Shown piece by piece: positions 37,797-48,204 of a stretch of 64,000 bases of DNA. Each line of letters begins with the position of its first letter. The stretch's first letter is position 1. The notes beneath the pieces are model-generated. The model saw nothing but the letters and a program-made list of their open reading frames with translations. It was not told where the DNA came from and searched no databases. Source of the stretch: Olleya marilimosa CAM030 (lineage in GTDB: Bacteria > Bacteroidota > Bacteroidia > Flavobacteriales > Flavobacteriaceae); NCBI RefSeq assembly GCF_000518485.1, contig NZ_JADR01000010.1:92512-156511 (forward strand). Direction: 5' to 3'. The translations under genes were made by a program, and so were the position numbers.

Positions 37797-38183
37797 TTAA
37801 ATCTTAGACTCATATTTAACTATAATGTCTTCAATAGTTTTAAAGTCCTGAATAGATAATAATCTTCCGTCAATTAAAAAATCATTTTGATTATCTGATA
37901 CTAATTTTAATCCAAAATCATTTCGATTAACTCTATTTAATTCTTTTAAATTAAAAGATTTAACAAATAAACCAACGGTTTTAATAGTATCGTTTTCTAT
38001 TTTATATAAATTTCTTTTATCCAAAAAATAAGAATACAAATAAAAAAGCACCATTGGTATGGCTAATAGTTGTAAAGTTTGGTTTTTCTGATTATCAATT
38101 AAAAAGAAAGACAATCCAAATGCCATCCAAAGTACAGCAGATAAAATATCTGCTTTTCTTTTTTTTATATTCTTGAACTCCAT
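37797..38183 (-). CDS. Small membrane protein, unknown function
   Basis: The 128-residue product has two hydrophobic segments (ILSAVLWMAFGLSFFLI and LQLLAIPMVLFYLYSYFL) followed by a soluble part (YKIENDTIKTVGLFVKSFNLKELNRVNRN) that looks like a bacterial PH-like domain. It lies 12 bases downstream of the next lipoprotein gene. I recognise no specific family. Confidence 0.65.
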   Translation of the reverse strand: MEFKNIKKRKADILSAVLWMAFGLSFFLIDNQKNQTLQLLAIPMVLFYLYSYFLDKRNLYKIENDTIKTVGLFVKSFNLKELNRVNRNDFGLKLVSDNQNDFLIDGRLLSIQDFKTIEDIIVKYESKI

Positions 38184-38195
38184 ATTATCTAAAAC

Positions 38196-38747
38196 CTACC
38201 AACCTAAAATAAAGTGTTTAATCTTAGCGGTTTCTGGTATGTTAGCTTCTTCTATTTTTTTGGTCATATCAAATCTAAACTCTGACGGTAATTCATTTTT
38301 ATCAATTAAGAAAAAGGCATCAGTTTCTTTAACAAAAATAGATGCGCTTTTAAATGAATTCTGAATGCTTGTTATTGTATACTTTGCTTTAATATCTCCA
38401 AACGTACTGTTGCTAGTTATCCCTTTGTCTGTTTTAAATCTTGAGTCTTTTATTTTAATACTAGCGATTGTTGCAGTAGAGTCTAATGCTTGTTTTGGCG
38501 TTAAGCTTAATAGGTGTTTGCCTCCTTTTTCATAAATTTCAATAGTATTTAAAGCACCTGTAAACTCGTCTCCAGCAATTGGACTTATTACTGAGTCGTT
38601 TATAAAGATAGTTTTTAAATCTTTGACTTGAGTAGAGTCTGTTAATAATCCAATATTTTGGTTCTGCACTAAATATGGATCTGCAGCTTTGTTACATGAC
38701 GTTACTAGCACAGCTAAAAGACCTAAGGTTACTATTGTTTTTTTCAT
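38196..38747 (-). CDS. Lipoprotein, unknown function
   Basis: The 183-residue protein has a lipobox (LVTSC) at residue 18. The mature part has alternating short strands (IEIYEKGGKHLLSL, ATIASIKIKDSRFKTDKG, YTITSIQNSFKSASIFVKETDAFFLID). I cannot assign it to a family. It is followed by the small membrane protein gene. Confidence 0.68.
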   Translation of the reverse strand: MKKTIVTLGLLAVLVTSCNKAADPYLVQNQNIGLLTDSTQVKDLKTIFINDSVISPIAGDEFTGALNTIEIYEKGGKHLLSLTPKQALDSTATIASIKIKDSRFKTDKGITSNSTFGDIKAKYTITSIQNSFKSASIFVKETDAFFLIDKNELPSEFRFDMTKKIEEANIPETAKIKHFILGW

Positions 38748-38815
38748 TGAGGTTATGTGGGTTTTGTTTTCGCTTAAGCGAAATTATTTTGTTTGTTATT
38801 CTGTTTTTAAATTGA

Positions 38816-40345
38816 TTATTTCATCACGCGTTTTAAAATTCCAAAAACGCTTCTAATAAATGTAGCACTTGTTAATACTTTAATAATTGGGTTTTGAGCA
38901 GTGCTACGTCTTCTAGTGGTTGTTGATCTAGATTGTTTTTCGGCTTTTTCTTTTTCGGCCTTTTTATCTTCTTCAAGCTGTAACGCTTCAGCAGTTTCTA
39001 TTTTTTTATTTAAAAGTTCATAAGCACTTTCACGATCTATAGTTTCGTTATATTTTAAAACTAACTTAGAATCGTCCAATAGGTTTTGCAACTCGACGTC
39101 TGTTAACACATCCATTCTACTCATTGGTGCACGCATCATTGTGGCAGCTAATGGTGTTGGTCTTCCTTTTTCGTCTAAAGCAGACACTAACGCTTCTCCA
39201 GTACCTAATGAGGTTAATACATCTGCAGTGTCATAATACGCTGTGTCTGGATAATTTTGTGCTGTTAGCTTAATAGCTTTTCTGTCTTTTGCAGTAAACG
39301 CACGTAAAGCATGTTGGATTTTTAACCCTAATTGGCTTAATACACCTTCTGGTACATCTGTTGGATTTTGTGTTACAAAGTATAAACCAACACCTTTACT
39401 ACGTATTAGTTTAACAATGCTTTCTATTTGATTTAATAAGGCTTTTGAAGCTTCGTTAAAAATCAAATGCGCTTCGTCTATAAACATGATTAATTCTGGT
39501 TTTCCAGAGTCACCTTGTTCTGGTAAAGTCTCATATATTTCGGCCAATAAACTTAACATAAATGTCGAGAATAATTTTGGTCTGTCTTGTATATCTGTAA
39601 GTCTAATAATGTTTATGTAACCACGACCATCTCTAGTGGTGCGTAGTAAATCTTCTACCTCAAAACTTTTTTCGCCAAAAAATAAATCGCCACCTTGTTG
39701 CTCAATTTCGATAACCTTTCTTAAAATTGCTCCTGTTGAAGCAGACGAGATGCGACCATACTCGTCCTGAAACTCTTCTTTACCTTCGTTAGTGCAGTAT
39801 TGTAATATTTTTTTAAAATCTTTTAAATCTAATAAAGGCAATTTGTTGTCGTCACAATATTTAAAAATTACTGCTACAACGCCAGATTGTGTGTCTGTAA
39901 GATCCAAAATTCTAGATAACAATACAGGGCCAAACTCGCTAACAGTAGCACGTAATCTTACACCATTTTGTTCGGATAAGCTCATGATTTCTACAGGAAA
40001 TCCTTTGGCTTCAAACGGTAAGCCTATTTTAGCATGACGTTCGTCAATTTTAGCATGTCCTGGACTAGGTTGTGCAATACCACTTAAATCTCCTTTTATA
40101 TCCATAAGCAAGACCGGAATCCCTTTGTCACTAAGGTTTTCTGCCAACACTTGAAGTGTTTTTGTTTTTCCTGTTCCAGTTGCACCAGCTATTAAACCAT
40201 GTCTGTTCATAGTTTTTAATGGTACGTTTACAAAAGCATCTTTTATGGTTTGACCATCTAACATAGCCGAACCTAATGTGATGTAATCGCCTTTACAAGT
40301 GTTTCCTTCTATGATGTGATTGAAAAATTCGTCTTGTCTACTCAT
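38816..40345 (-). CDS. HerA-like ATPase (DUF853 family)
   Basis: The 509-residue protein has a Walker A (GATGTGKTKTLQVLAE), a Walker B with following glutamate-histidine (LIMFIDEAH), and the family segment VTQNPTDVPEGVLSQLGLKIQHALRAFT. It is the YjgR-type HerA/VirB4-related family, whose cellular role is not well defined. The C-terminus is a charged coiled-coil region (EEDKKAEKEKAEKQSRS) and a basic end. I start at 40345 (MSRQDEFF). Fifteen further upstream codons overlap the divergent promoter region. Confidence 0.86.
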   Translation of the reverse strand: MSRQDEFFNHIIEGNTCKGDYITLGSAMLDGQTIKDAFVNVPLKTMNRHGLIAGATGTGKTKTLQVLAENLSDKGIPVLLMDIKGDLSGIAQPSPGHAKIDERHAKIGLPFEAKGFPVEIMSLSEQNGVRLRATVSEFGPVLLSRILDLTDTQSGVVAVIFKYCDDNKLPLLDLKDFKKILQYCTNEGKEEFQDEYGRISSASTGAILRKVIEIEQQGGDLFFGEKSFEVEDLLRTTRDGRGYINIIRLTDIQDRPKLFSTFMLSLLAEIYETLPEQGDSGKPELIMFIDEAHLIFNEASKALLNQIESIVKLIRSKGVGLYFVTQNPTDVPEGVLSQLGLKIQHALRAFTAKDRKAIKLTAQNYPDTAYYDTADVLTSLGTGEALVSALDEKGRPTPLAATMMRAPMSRMDVLTDVELQNLLDDSKLVLKYNETIDRESAYELLNKKIETAEALQLEEDKKAEKEKAEKQSRSTTTRRRSTAQNPIIKVLTSATFIRSVFGILKRVMK

Positions 40346-40436
40346 TCTAAAAAAATTTGATGTAAAAATACTAATCTTAGCGCAAATCATTGAAAACTTT
40401 CAACTTTAAATGCTTAAATTTTCCGTTAGATAAGAT

Positions 40437-40444
40437 TATATTTG
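40437..40444 (+). promoter_or_regulatory. -7 box of queE promoter (TATATTTG)
   Basis: This exact match ends 6 bases before the queE ATG. The transcript should start about 1-4 bases before the start codon. Confidence 0.55.
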
Positions 40445-40450
40445 CAAGCT

Positions 40451-41080
40451 ATGAAGCAAGAGACACAAGATTTAGTTAACAAAGGATTAATGTTGCCTTT
40501 AATGGAGGAGTTTTACACCATTCAAGGAGAAGGATATCATAAAGGAACAGCTGCTTATTTTATAAGAATTGGTGGTTGCGATGTTGGTTGTCATTGGTGT
40601 GATGTTAAAGAAAGTTGGAATGCCGATTTACATCCTCCAACTAGTACAGATGTTATTGTTGCTAATGCTAAAAAGTATAGCGATACTGTAGTTGTAACAG
40701 GAGGAGAACCATTAACATGGGATATGACAGCCTTAACAAATAAGCTTAAAGCTGAAGGTTGTAAAATTCATATTGAAACCTCAGGAGCTTACGAGTTAAC
40801 TGGTCAATGGGATTGGATTTGCTTGTCACCAAAAAAAATGAAACTGCCTACTCAAGGTGTTTATGATAAAGCACACGAGTTAAAGTGTATTATTTATAAT
40901 AAAGATGATTTTAAATTTGCTGAAGCGCAAGCAGCCAAAGTAAACAAAGATTGTATTTTATATTTACAACCAGAGTGGAGCAAGCGTGATACAATGATAC
41001 CAATGATTGTAGATTACGTAATGGCTAATCCAAAATGGAAAGTATCGCTACAAACCCACAAGTATCTTAATATTCCGTAA
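40451..41080 (+). CDS. queE: 7-carboxy-7-deazaguanine synthase (radical SAM)
   Basis: The 209-residue radical-SAM enzyme makes 7-carboxy-7-deazaguanine for queuosine in tRNA. It has the conserved EEFYTIQGEG, the cluster-binding cysteines in IGGCDVGCHWCDVKESW, and the VTGGEPL glycine motif. I start at the ATG 40451; a TTG at 40442 lies inside the -7 box. No other queuosine gene is adjacent. Confidence 0.93.
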   Translation: MKQETQDLVNKGLMLPLMEEFYTIQGEGYHKGTAAYFIRIGGCDVGCHWCDVKESWNADLHPPTSTDVIVANAKKYSDTVVVTGGEPLTWDMTALTNKLKAEGCKIHIETSGAYELTGQWDWICLSPKKMKLPTQGVYDKAHELKCIIYNKDDFKFAEAQAAKVNKDCILYLQPEWSKRDTMIPMIVDYVMANPKWKVSLQTHKYLNIP

Positions 41081-41088
41081 AATAGTTG

Positions 41089-41096
41089 TATTTTTG
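41089..41096 (+). promoter_or_regulatory. -7 box of the NUMOD4-HNH gene (TATTTTTG)
   Basis: This exact TAnnTTTG match overlaps an upstream in-frame ATG (41086) and so argues for the start at 41146. Confidence 0.5.
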
Positions 41097-41145
41097 TGAT
41101 ATAGCTATTAATCATAGCGTAAGTAATCCTTATAAACTTTACATT

Positions 41146-41694
41146 ATGATTAGAAATTTTTACAACGAAAAATGGAAACCTGTCCAATTTGATGACAATG
41201 TTTCTGATAAAATGATTTTTAAAATATCTAACTATGGACGACTTATAAAAGTTGAAGATGGCGTAGATGTTTTGATAGAAAAACAATATCCTATTAATGG
41301 GTATAGTACAGTTCCTGTTTTAAAAAAAGACGGTAAACGTACAGCAAGATATATTCACAAATTAGTTGCACAACACCATTTAAACAAACCAGAAGACGCA
41401 AAATTTGTGATCCACTTAGATTACGATAAAAGTAATAATGCAGTCGAAAATTTAAAATGGGCAACTAAACGTGAAAAGGAAATCCATCAATTTAAAAATC
41501 CGCATTATCTTACTAGAAAAAAAGTGATAACAACCTCTAAGTTAACCGAAACAGAGGTGATTAGACTCAAAAAGCGTCTTTTTGATCCAAATAGACGCAC
41601 TAGATTAAAGATTTTAGCGCGACAATTTGGAGTTTCAGAAATGCAATTACATCGTATTAAAACTGGCGAAAATTGGGGACATGTAAAAGTGTAA
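41146..41694 (+). CDS. Free-standing NUMOD4-HNH endonuclease-like protein
   Basis: The 182-residue protein has a NUMOD4-like start (KWKPVQFDD...FKISNYGRLIKV), an HNH_3-type core (IHKLVAQHHLNKPEDAKFVIHLDYDKSNNAVENLKWATKREKEIHQF) and a C-terminal helix-turn-helix of the NUMOD/IENR type (LARQFGVSEMQLHRIKTGENWGHV). This is the layout of HNH homing endonucleases. The H, N and H positions seem kept (HLD, SNN, IH), but the usual N before the first H is I and the glycine of DGN is Y. It is not inside an intron. It ends directly next to the stop of the convergent gene. Confidence 0.8.
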   Translation: MIRNFYNEKWKPVQFDDNVSDKMIFKISNYGRLIKVEDGVDVLIEKQYPINGYSTVPVLKKDGKRTARYIHKLVAQHHLNKPEDAKFVIHLDYDKSNNAVENLKWATKREKEIHQFKNPHYLTRKKVITTSKLTETEVIRLKKRLFDPNRRTRLKILARQFGVSEMQLHRIKTGENWGHVKV

Positions 41695-42972
41695 CTATTG
41701 TTTGATAAACTTAATTGTTTGTCGTCCACTATTATTATGAAAATCTAAGAAATAGATTCCAGTTGCTAAGTCCGTAACCTGAAACTTATAATGTCTTTCT
41801 GTACTACTAGCTTTAATAATTTCTCTGGATAGTTGTTTTATAAAACGACTGTTGGAATCATAAAGTTCAATTAATAAATTATCATCACTTTTAAAATCTA
41901 TTGAAAATTCAAGATTGTTTTCAACTGGATTTTTTAGTAATGTAATCTGTAGTGGCGATTTTGATGGTATAGAGAAATCTTCGGTATTTAAAGTTTGATC
42001 TGTGTATTTATAAAGGGTAGTGCCAGATGCGTAAGCTTGACCTGATGAGGTGACAAATATTCGATTTAAATTATTGCCAATGTTTAAGTTAGTCCAAGTT
42101 ACACCTCCATCAATAGTTTCATAAAATCCGGTTGTGTGTCCTCCAATCCATCCATGAGTTTCGGATGTAAATCCAACTGCTTGTAAGTGGGTTTCTGGTG
42201 CGTTGGTACTAAACCAAGTTGCACCACTATCTGTAGACTTAATAAACTGACCTAATGTAGTTGCTGTGGACTCCACAGCTCCAAAAATTACATTTGTATT
42301 ACTTTCTAATATTTGTATTTTCCAAACGTAATCTCCAATAATGTTAGAGTTGTATATCTCTGTCCAAGTAGTTCCACCATCCATGGTTTTTAAAATAACA
42401 CCACCTGTTGCACTTTTTCCTGAAGCATAGCCTAGGTTTTCGGTTACAAAATAAATTTCGACTAAAGCATCAGCAAAAGCAGACATGTCTATAATTGTCC
42501 AGTTGTTACCACTATCTGAAGATTTAATTATAAAAGCAGGACTAAAGTAAGCACCACAACCATAAATTGTAGAGGTTCCAACAGCATCTAATCCGCAAAT
42601 AGCAACTGGATTTGGTGTAATATTAGTTACAGATGTCCACGTGACTCCACCATCTGTGGTTTTGTAAAACAGACCATTTAAAGTGCCTAAAAATCCTACA
42701 TCTTCATTTAAAAATTCAATATTTCTAAAATAATGACTACTGCCTAAATCTGTTTGATTTAGTTGTTCTGACCAAGTTAAACCACCATCTGTGGTTTTAT
42801 ATACAGCTGCGTAAAATCCATTTGCAGCCCAACCTAAATTATCATCTAAAAAAAACACATCGTCAAAACGTTGGTTGTTAGGATTAGAAATAATATTGGG
42901 TAGTGGTTGCCAAGTAGCTTGTGCAGTAAGTTTTAAGCTTATTAAAATAAAAAAAAGGACAAATAATCTCAT
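41695..42972 (-). CDS. Ycf48/BNR-repeat protein with T9SS sorting domain
   Basis: The 425-residue secreted protein has a signal peptide (MRLFVLFFILISLKLTAQ). At least six beta-propeller repeats follow, with KTTDGGLTWSE, KTTDGGVTWTS, KSSDSGNNWT, KTMDGGTTWTE, KSTDSGATWFS and ETIDGGVTWTN. The C-terminal 80 residues (LLKNPVENNLEFSIDF...LATGIYFLDFHN...KFIKQ) form a type A sorting domain that directs export through the type IX secretion system. It is likely surface-attached or released; the ligand or role is unknown. Its end abuts the convergent NUMOD4 gene with no spacer. Confidence 0.88.
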   Translation of the reverse strand: MRLFVLFFILISLKLTAQATWQPLPNIISNPNNQRFDDVFFLDDNLGWAANGFYAAVYKTTDGGLTWSEQLNQTDLGSSHYFRNIEFLNEDVGFLGTLNGLFYKTTDGGVTWTSVTNITPNPVAICGLDAVGTSTIYGCGAYFSPAFIIKSSDSGNNWTIIDMSAFADALVEIYFVTENLGYASGKSATGGVILKTMDGGTTWTEIYNSNIIGDYVWKIQILESNTNVIFGAVESTATTLGQFIKSTDSGATWFSTNAPETHLQAVGFTSETHGWIGGHTTGFYETIDGGVTWTNLNIGNNLNRIFVTSSGQAYASGTTLYKYTDQTLNTEDFSIPSKSPLQITLLKNPVENNLEFSIDFKSDDNLLIELYDSNSRFIKQLSREIIKASSTERHYKFQVTDLATGIYFLDFHNNSGRQTIKFIKQ

Positions 42973-43164
42973 TATGGTTTGGGGTTAACTATCAGTTTGT
43001 AAAGTTAAGAATACTTTTAACTAACTAAAAAATGATATTTTATAACATAATATTATTTATTTGTATAAATATGTAAGCATTAATACGTTTAGTGTTTTAA
43101 TTATGAAACATAAAGCTAATATTTGCTTCATCAATTAGAATTAAAGAATTTAAAATATAAAATT

Positions 43165-44838
43165 ATGTGTGGAATTGTATGTGCTTTCGACCTAAAACAA
43201 AAAAGTGAAGATTTAAGACCTCAAGTGTTAGAAATGTCTAAAACTATTCGTCATCGTGGACCAGATTGGTCAGGTATTTATAGTGATGATAAAGCTATTT
43301 TAGCACATGAACGTTTAGCAATTGTTGATCCTGCTTCAGGAAAACAACCTTTATTTAGTCCTGATAATAAATTGGTTTTAGCTGCAAATGGCGAAATATA
43401 CAATCACAGAGATTTGCGTAAGCAGTTTGAAGGGAAATATGATTTTCAAACACAAAGTGACTGCGAAGTAATCTTAGCATTATATCAAGAAAAAGGTGTT
43501 GATTTTGTGGATGAAATGAACGGGATTTTTGGATTTGCAATTTATGATGTAGAAAAAGATGAATACTTTATCGCTCGTGATCACATGGGAATTATTCCAT
43601 TATATATTGGCTGGGATCAAAACGGAACATTTTATGTAGCTTCAGAATTAAAGGCTTTAGAAGGTATTTGTACTAAAATTGAATTATTTCCTCCAGGACA
43701 TTATATGTCTAGCAAAGATGGTGAGTTTGTAAAATGGTATAACAGAGATTGGGCAGATTATGATGCTGTAAAAGATAACGAAACGAGTATTGCAGAGGTT
43801 AAAGAAGCTTTAGAAGCTGCTGTACATAGACAGTTAATGAGTGATGTGCCTTACGGAGTTTTGCTTTCAGGTGGATTAGATAGTTCTGTAACTTCTGCAA
43901 TTGCAAAAAAATACGCACAAAAACGCATCGAGTCAGATGACCAGTCGGATGCTTGGTATCCGCAATTACATAGCTTTTCTGTTGGGTTAGAAGGCTCTCC
44001 AGATTTAGCTGCAGCACAAAAAGTTGCAGATCATATCGGGACAGTTCACCATGAAATTAAATTTACAATTCAAGAAGGTTTAGATGCTATTAAGGATGTA
44101 ATTTATAACATCGAAACTTATGATATTACAACAATCCGATCATCAACACCAATGTATTTAATGGCAAGAGTTATTAAATCTATGGGAATTAAAATGGTGT
44201 TATCAGGTGAAGGAGCAGATGAAATTTTTGGTGGATACTTATACTTTCATAAAGCACCAAATGCAAAAGAATTTCATGAAGAAACAGTGCGCAAGCTTAA
44301 TAAATTACATATGTACGATTGTTTAAGAGCAAACAAAAGTTTAGCTGCTTGGGGAATTGAAGGACGTGTCCCATTTTTGGATAAAGAGTTTATGGATGTA
44401 GCTATGCGTATTAACCCACAAGATAAAATGATTAATGGAGAACGTATGGAAAAATGGGTCGTACGTAAAGCATTTGAGGATATGTTACCAGAAAGTGTAG
44501 CCTGGAGACAAAAAGAACAATTTAGCGATGGAGTTGGCTACAGCTGGATAGATACATTAAAAGAAGTGGTTAATGAAGCGGTAACAGATGATCAAATGGC
44601 TAATGCAAAATTTAGATTCCCAATTCAAACACCACAAAACAAAGAAGAGTTTTACTATCGTTCTATTTTTGAAGAACACTTCCCAAGTGATGCAGCAGCT
44701 TTAAGCGTGCCTCAAGAAGCAAGTGTGGCTTGTAGTACAGCAACTGCGTTAGAGTGGGATGAGGCTTTTAAAAACATGAATGAGCCAAGTGGTCGTGCAA
44801 TAGCAAATGTCCATGATAAGTCTTATGCTACTTCATAA
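43165..44838 (+). CDS. asnB: Asparagine synthetase (glutamine-hydrolysing), AsnB
   Basis: The 557-residue enzyme forms asparagine from aspartate with glutamine and ATP. The start is fixed by MCGIVCAF: the second residue must be the N-terminal nucleophile cysteine, so the upstream ATG at 43123 (14 extra residues) is wrong. The glutaminase domain (RGPDWSG, LAHERLAIVD, NGEIYNH) is followed by the synthetase domain with VLLSGGLDSSVTSAI and the SGEGADEIFGGY loop. A weak -7 candidate (AATATTTG) is at 43118-43125. Confidence 0.96.
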   Translation: MCGIVCAFDLKQKSEDLRPQVLEMSKTIRHRGPDWSGIYSDDKAILAHERLAIVDPASGKQPLFSPDNKLVLAANGEIYNHRDLRKQFEGKYDFQTQSDCEVILALYQEKGVDFVDEMNGIFGFAIYDVEKDEYFIARDHMGIIPLYIGWDQNGTFYVASELKALEGICTKIELFPPGHYMSSKDGEFVKWYNRDWADYDAVKDNETSIAEVKEALEAAVHRQLMSDVPYGVLLSGGLDSSVTSAIAKKYAQKRIESDDQSDAWYPQLHSFSVGLEGSPDLAAAQKVADHIGTVHHEIKFTIQEGLDAIKDVIYNIETYDITTIRSSTPMYLMARVIKSMGIKMVLSGEGADEIFGGYLYFHKAPNAKEFHEETVRKLNKLHMYDCLRANKSLAAWGIEGRVPFLDKEFMDVAMRINPQDKMINGERMEKWVVRKAFEDMLPESVAWRQKEQFSDGVGYSWIDTLKEVVNEAVTDDQMANAKFRFPIQTPQNKEEFYYRSIFEEHFPSDAAALSVPQEASVACSTATALEWDEAFKNMNEPSGRAIANVHDKSYATS

Positions 44839-44880
44839 TTAAGCATAAAATTAGCAGAAAGTATATATAATAATAGCTTC

Positions 44881-44911
44881 AAAACCTCGCTTAGGCGAGG
44901 TTTTGTGTTTT
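44881..44911 (+). terminator. Intrinsic terminator after asnB
   Basis: AAAACCTCGC (44881-44890) pairs perfectly with GCGAGGTTTT (44895-44904), followed by GTGTTTTT. Confidence 0.85.
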
Positions 44912-45035
44912 TCGGTCTTAAAAGAAACAATTAAAATTGTCAAAATCTATTTTAAAGTGGTTTTTAAGCCTTTTAAGACACTTTTTTAATAATTAACAAA
45001 TGTTAATAATTTTTAAGCTAAGCGCTTAAATACAC

Positions 45036-45065
45036 TTGAAAAACGTTTTTAATTGTGTATATTTG
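45036..45065 (+). promoter_or_regulatory. gyrB promoter, TTG-N19-TATATTTG
   Basis: TTG at 45036-45038 and TATATTTG at 45058-45065 are separated by 19 bases, the same layout as the rpsL promoter. Transcription should start near 45070, leaving a leader of about 72 bases. The rest of the 302-base asnB-gyrB gap is A/T-rich, with two short palindromes (TTAACAAATGTTAA, AAGCGCTT). Confidence 0.8.
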
Positions 45066-45075
45066 TTTGTATTCA

Positions 45076-45103
45076 AAAGGATGCCTAATCGCATCTTTTT
45101 TTA
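45076..45103 (+). promoter_or_regulatory. Terminator-like hairpin in the gyrB leader
   Basis: AAAAGGATGC (45076-45085) pairs with GCATCTTTTT (45092-45101) with one G-T pair, and the T-tract continues to 45103. It begins about 10 bases after the predicted transcription start and stands 39 bases before gyrB. It looks like an attenuator, or a constitutive down-regulator, of gyrB. Confidence 0.55.
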
Positions 45104-45123
45104 TGCCTTAATAACAGAAATAG

Positions 45124-47091
<1,968 letters not shown>

Positions 47092-47115
47092 ATATTAAAT
47101 ATAATTTTATATTGC

Positions 47116-47149
47116 AAAGGAAACATTATTAAAATGTTTCCTTTTTTTT
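47116..47149 (+). terminator. Intrinsic terminator after gyrB
   Basis: AAAGGAAACATT (47116-47127) pairs perfectly with AATGTTTCCTTT (from 47133), then T residues. Confidence 0.9.
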
Positions 47150-47180
47150 ATGCCTAAATTTAACTTAACCTTGACTTAGC

Positions 47181-48152
47181 ATGATTAAATACAAGCTATT
47201 ATTAATAGTGTCTGTAATATGTTGTAATTCAGTATTTTCTCAGTTTGAAGATGTTAAAGCTGTAGCCGAAGATTTAATATTTTTAACAGATCAATACATC
47301 ACTCCAGCAGCAAATGCATCAGTATTTCAGGCTTCAGGAGGTTGGTATACAAGCGTCAAACCTAAAGATAAATTTGATGTAGAGTTGTCAATGCAATATA
47401 ACGTTTTGTTAATTCCGAATAATCAAAAGGCCTTTTTAGTAAATGAAGCACAGCTTCAAAATATAGGAATTCAAGGTAATGCTAGTTCATCATTAATACC
47501 ATCTGCATTAGGAGACGATAATATTGTAGTTTTAGAAGGCTCTATAAACGATGAGGTTTTTGAATTTGATGCACCAGAAGGTATAAATGCCAATACAGTA
47601 CAACATGGTCAAGTCCAAGCAAGCGTTGGTTTATGGAAAAAAACAAATGTAATTGTCAGGTTGGCACCAAGTATAAAAATTAATAGCTCTGTCTATAAGT
47701 CTTTAGGTTTTGGTGTAATGCACAATCTAAATCAATGGTTTGCTGTGTTAAATAATAGTAGTTTTAATTTTGCTTTTTTAGGGACATATTCTAATTACTC
47801 AGTTGACGAAGATTTTAACGTAGCAGATTTAATAATTGGTAAGATTAACGCAATAAAAGTAGATGGTCAATCGTATGGGTTTAATCTTATATCGTCCAAA
47901 ACCTTTAATAATTTTGACGTATCATTAGGGTTGGGTTTGACAACATCAAATTTTGAATATAAGGTTGGAGGAGAAGGCGATTTATTGTTGGATATACTTA
48001 ATACAGGTTTAGAAACGTTAAGTAAAAGTAAAACAAATTTTAAATCAGATTTGTCCGTTAATTACAACTTAAATAATTTTTCAATAAATTCCATGTTGAC
48101 CTTTGGAAATTTCTCCAATATTGTGGTTGGTTTAAATTATAATTTTATTTAG
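47181..48152 (+). CDS. Outer-membrane-type protein, DUF6588-like, copy 1
   Basis: The 323-residue product has a signal peptide (ends VFSQ). It begins DLIFLTDQYITPAANASVFQASGGWYTSVKPKDKFDVELSMQYN and ends with short amphipathic strands and YNFI, so a beta-barrel is likely. It matches the next gene in layout and in the PAxNxxxxxxxxGWxxxxKxxxxFxxELS opening. I recall the label DUF6588 for such flavobacterial proteins but cannot check it. Function unknown. Confidence 0.7.
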   Translation: MIKYKLLLIVSVICCNSVFSQFEDVKAVAEDLIFLTDQYITPAANASVFQASGGWYTSVKPKDKFDVELSMQYNVLLIPNNQKAFLVNEAQLQNIGIQGNASSSLIPSALGDDNIVVLEGSINDEVFEFDAPEGINANTVQHGQVQASVGLWKKTNVIVRLAPSIKINSSVYKSLGFGVMHNLNQWFAVLNNSSFNFAFLGTYSNYSVDEDFNVADLIIGKINAIKVDGQSYGFNLISSKTFNNFDVSLGLGLTTSNFEYKVGGEGDLLLDILNTGLETLSKSKTNFKSDLSVNYNLNNFSINSMLTFGNFSNIVVGLNYNFI

Positions 48153-48204
48153 AACCAATTCATCAAAATTTTCGTAAAATATAGTAAACAAAAATATTTT
48201 TAAA

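Noticed and set aside
43123..43164. Upstream start of asnB
   Set aside because: The glutaminase nucleophile must be residue 2 after the initiator, which fixes the start at 43165.
45001..45040. Replication origin near gyrB
   Set aside because: Short palindromes are present but I saw no cluster of DnaA boxes, and dnaA and other origin genes are absent.
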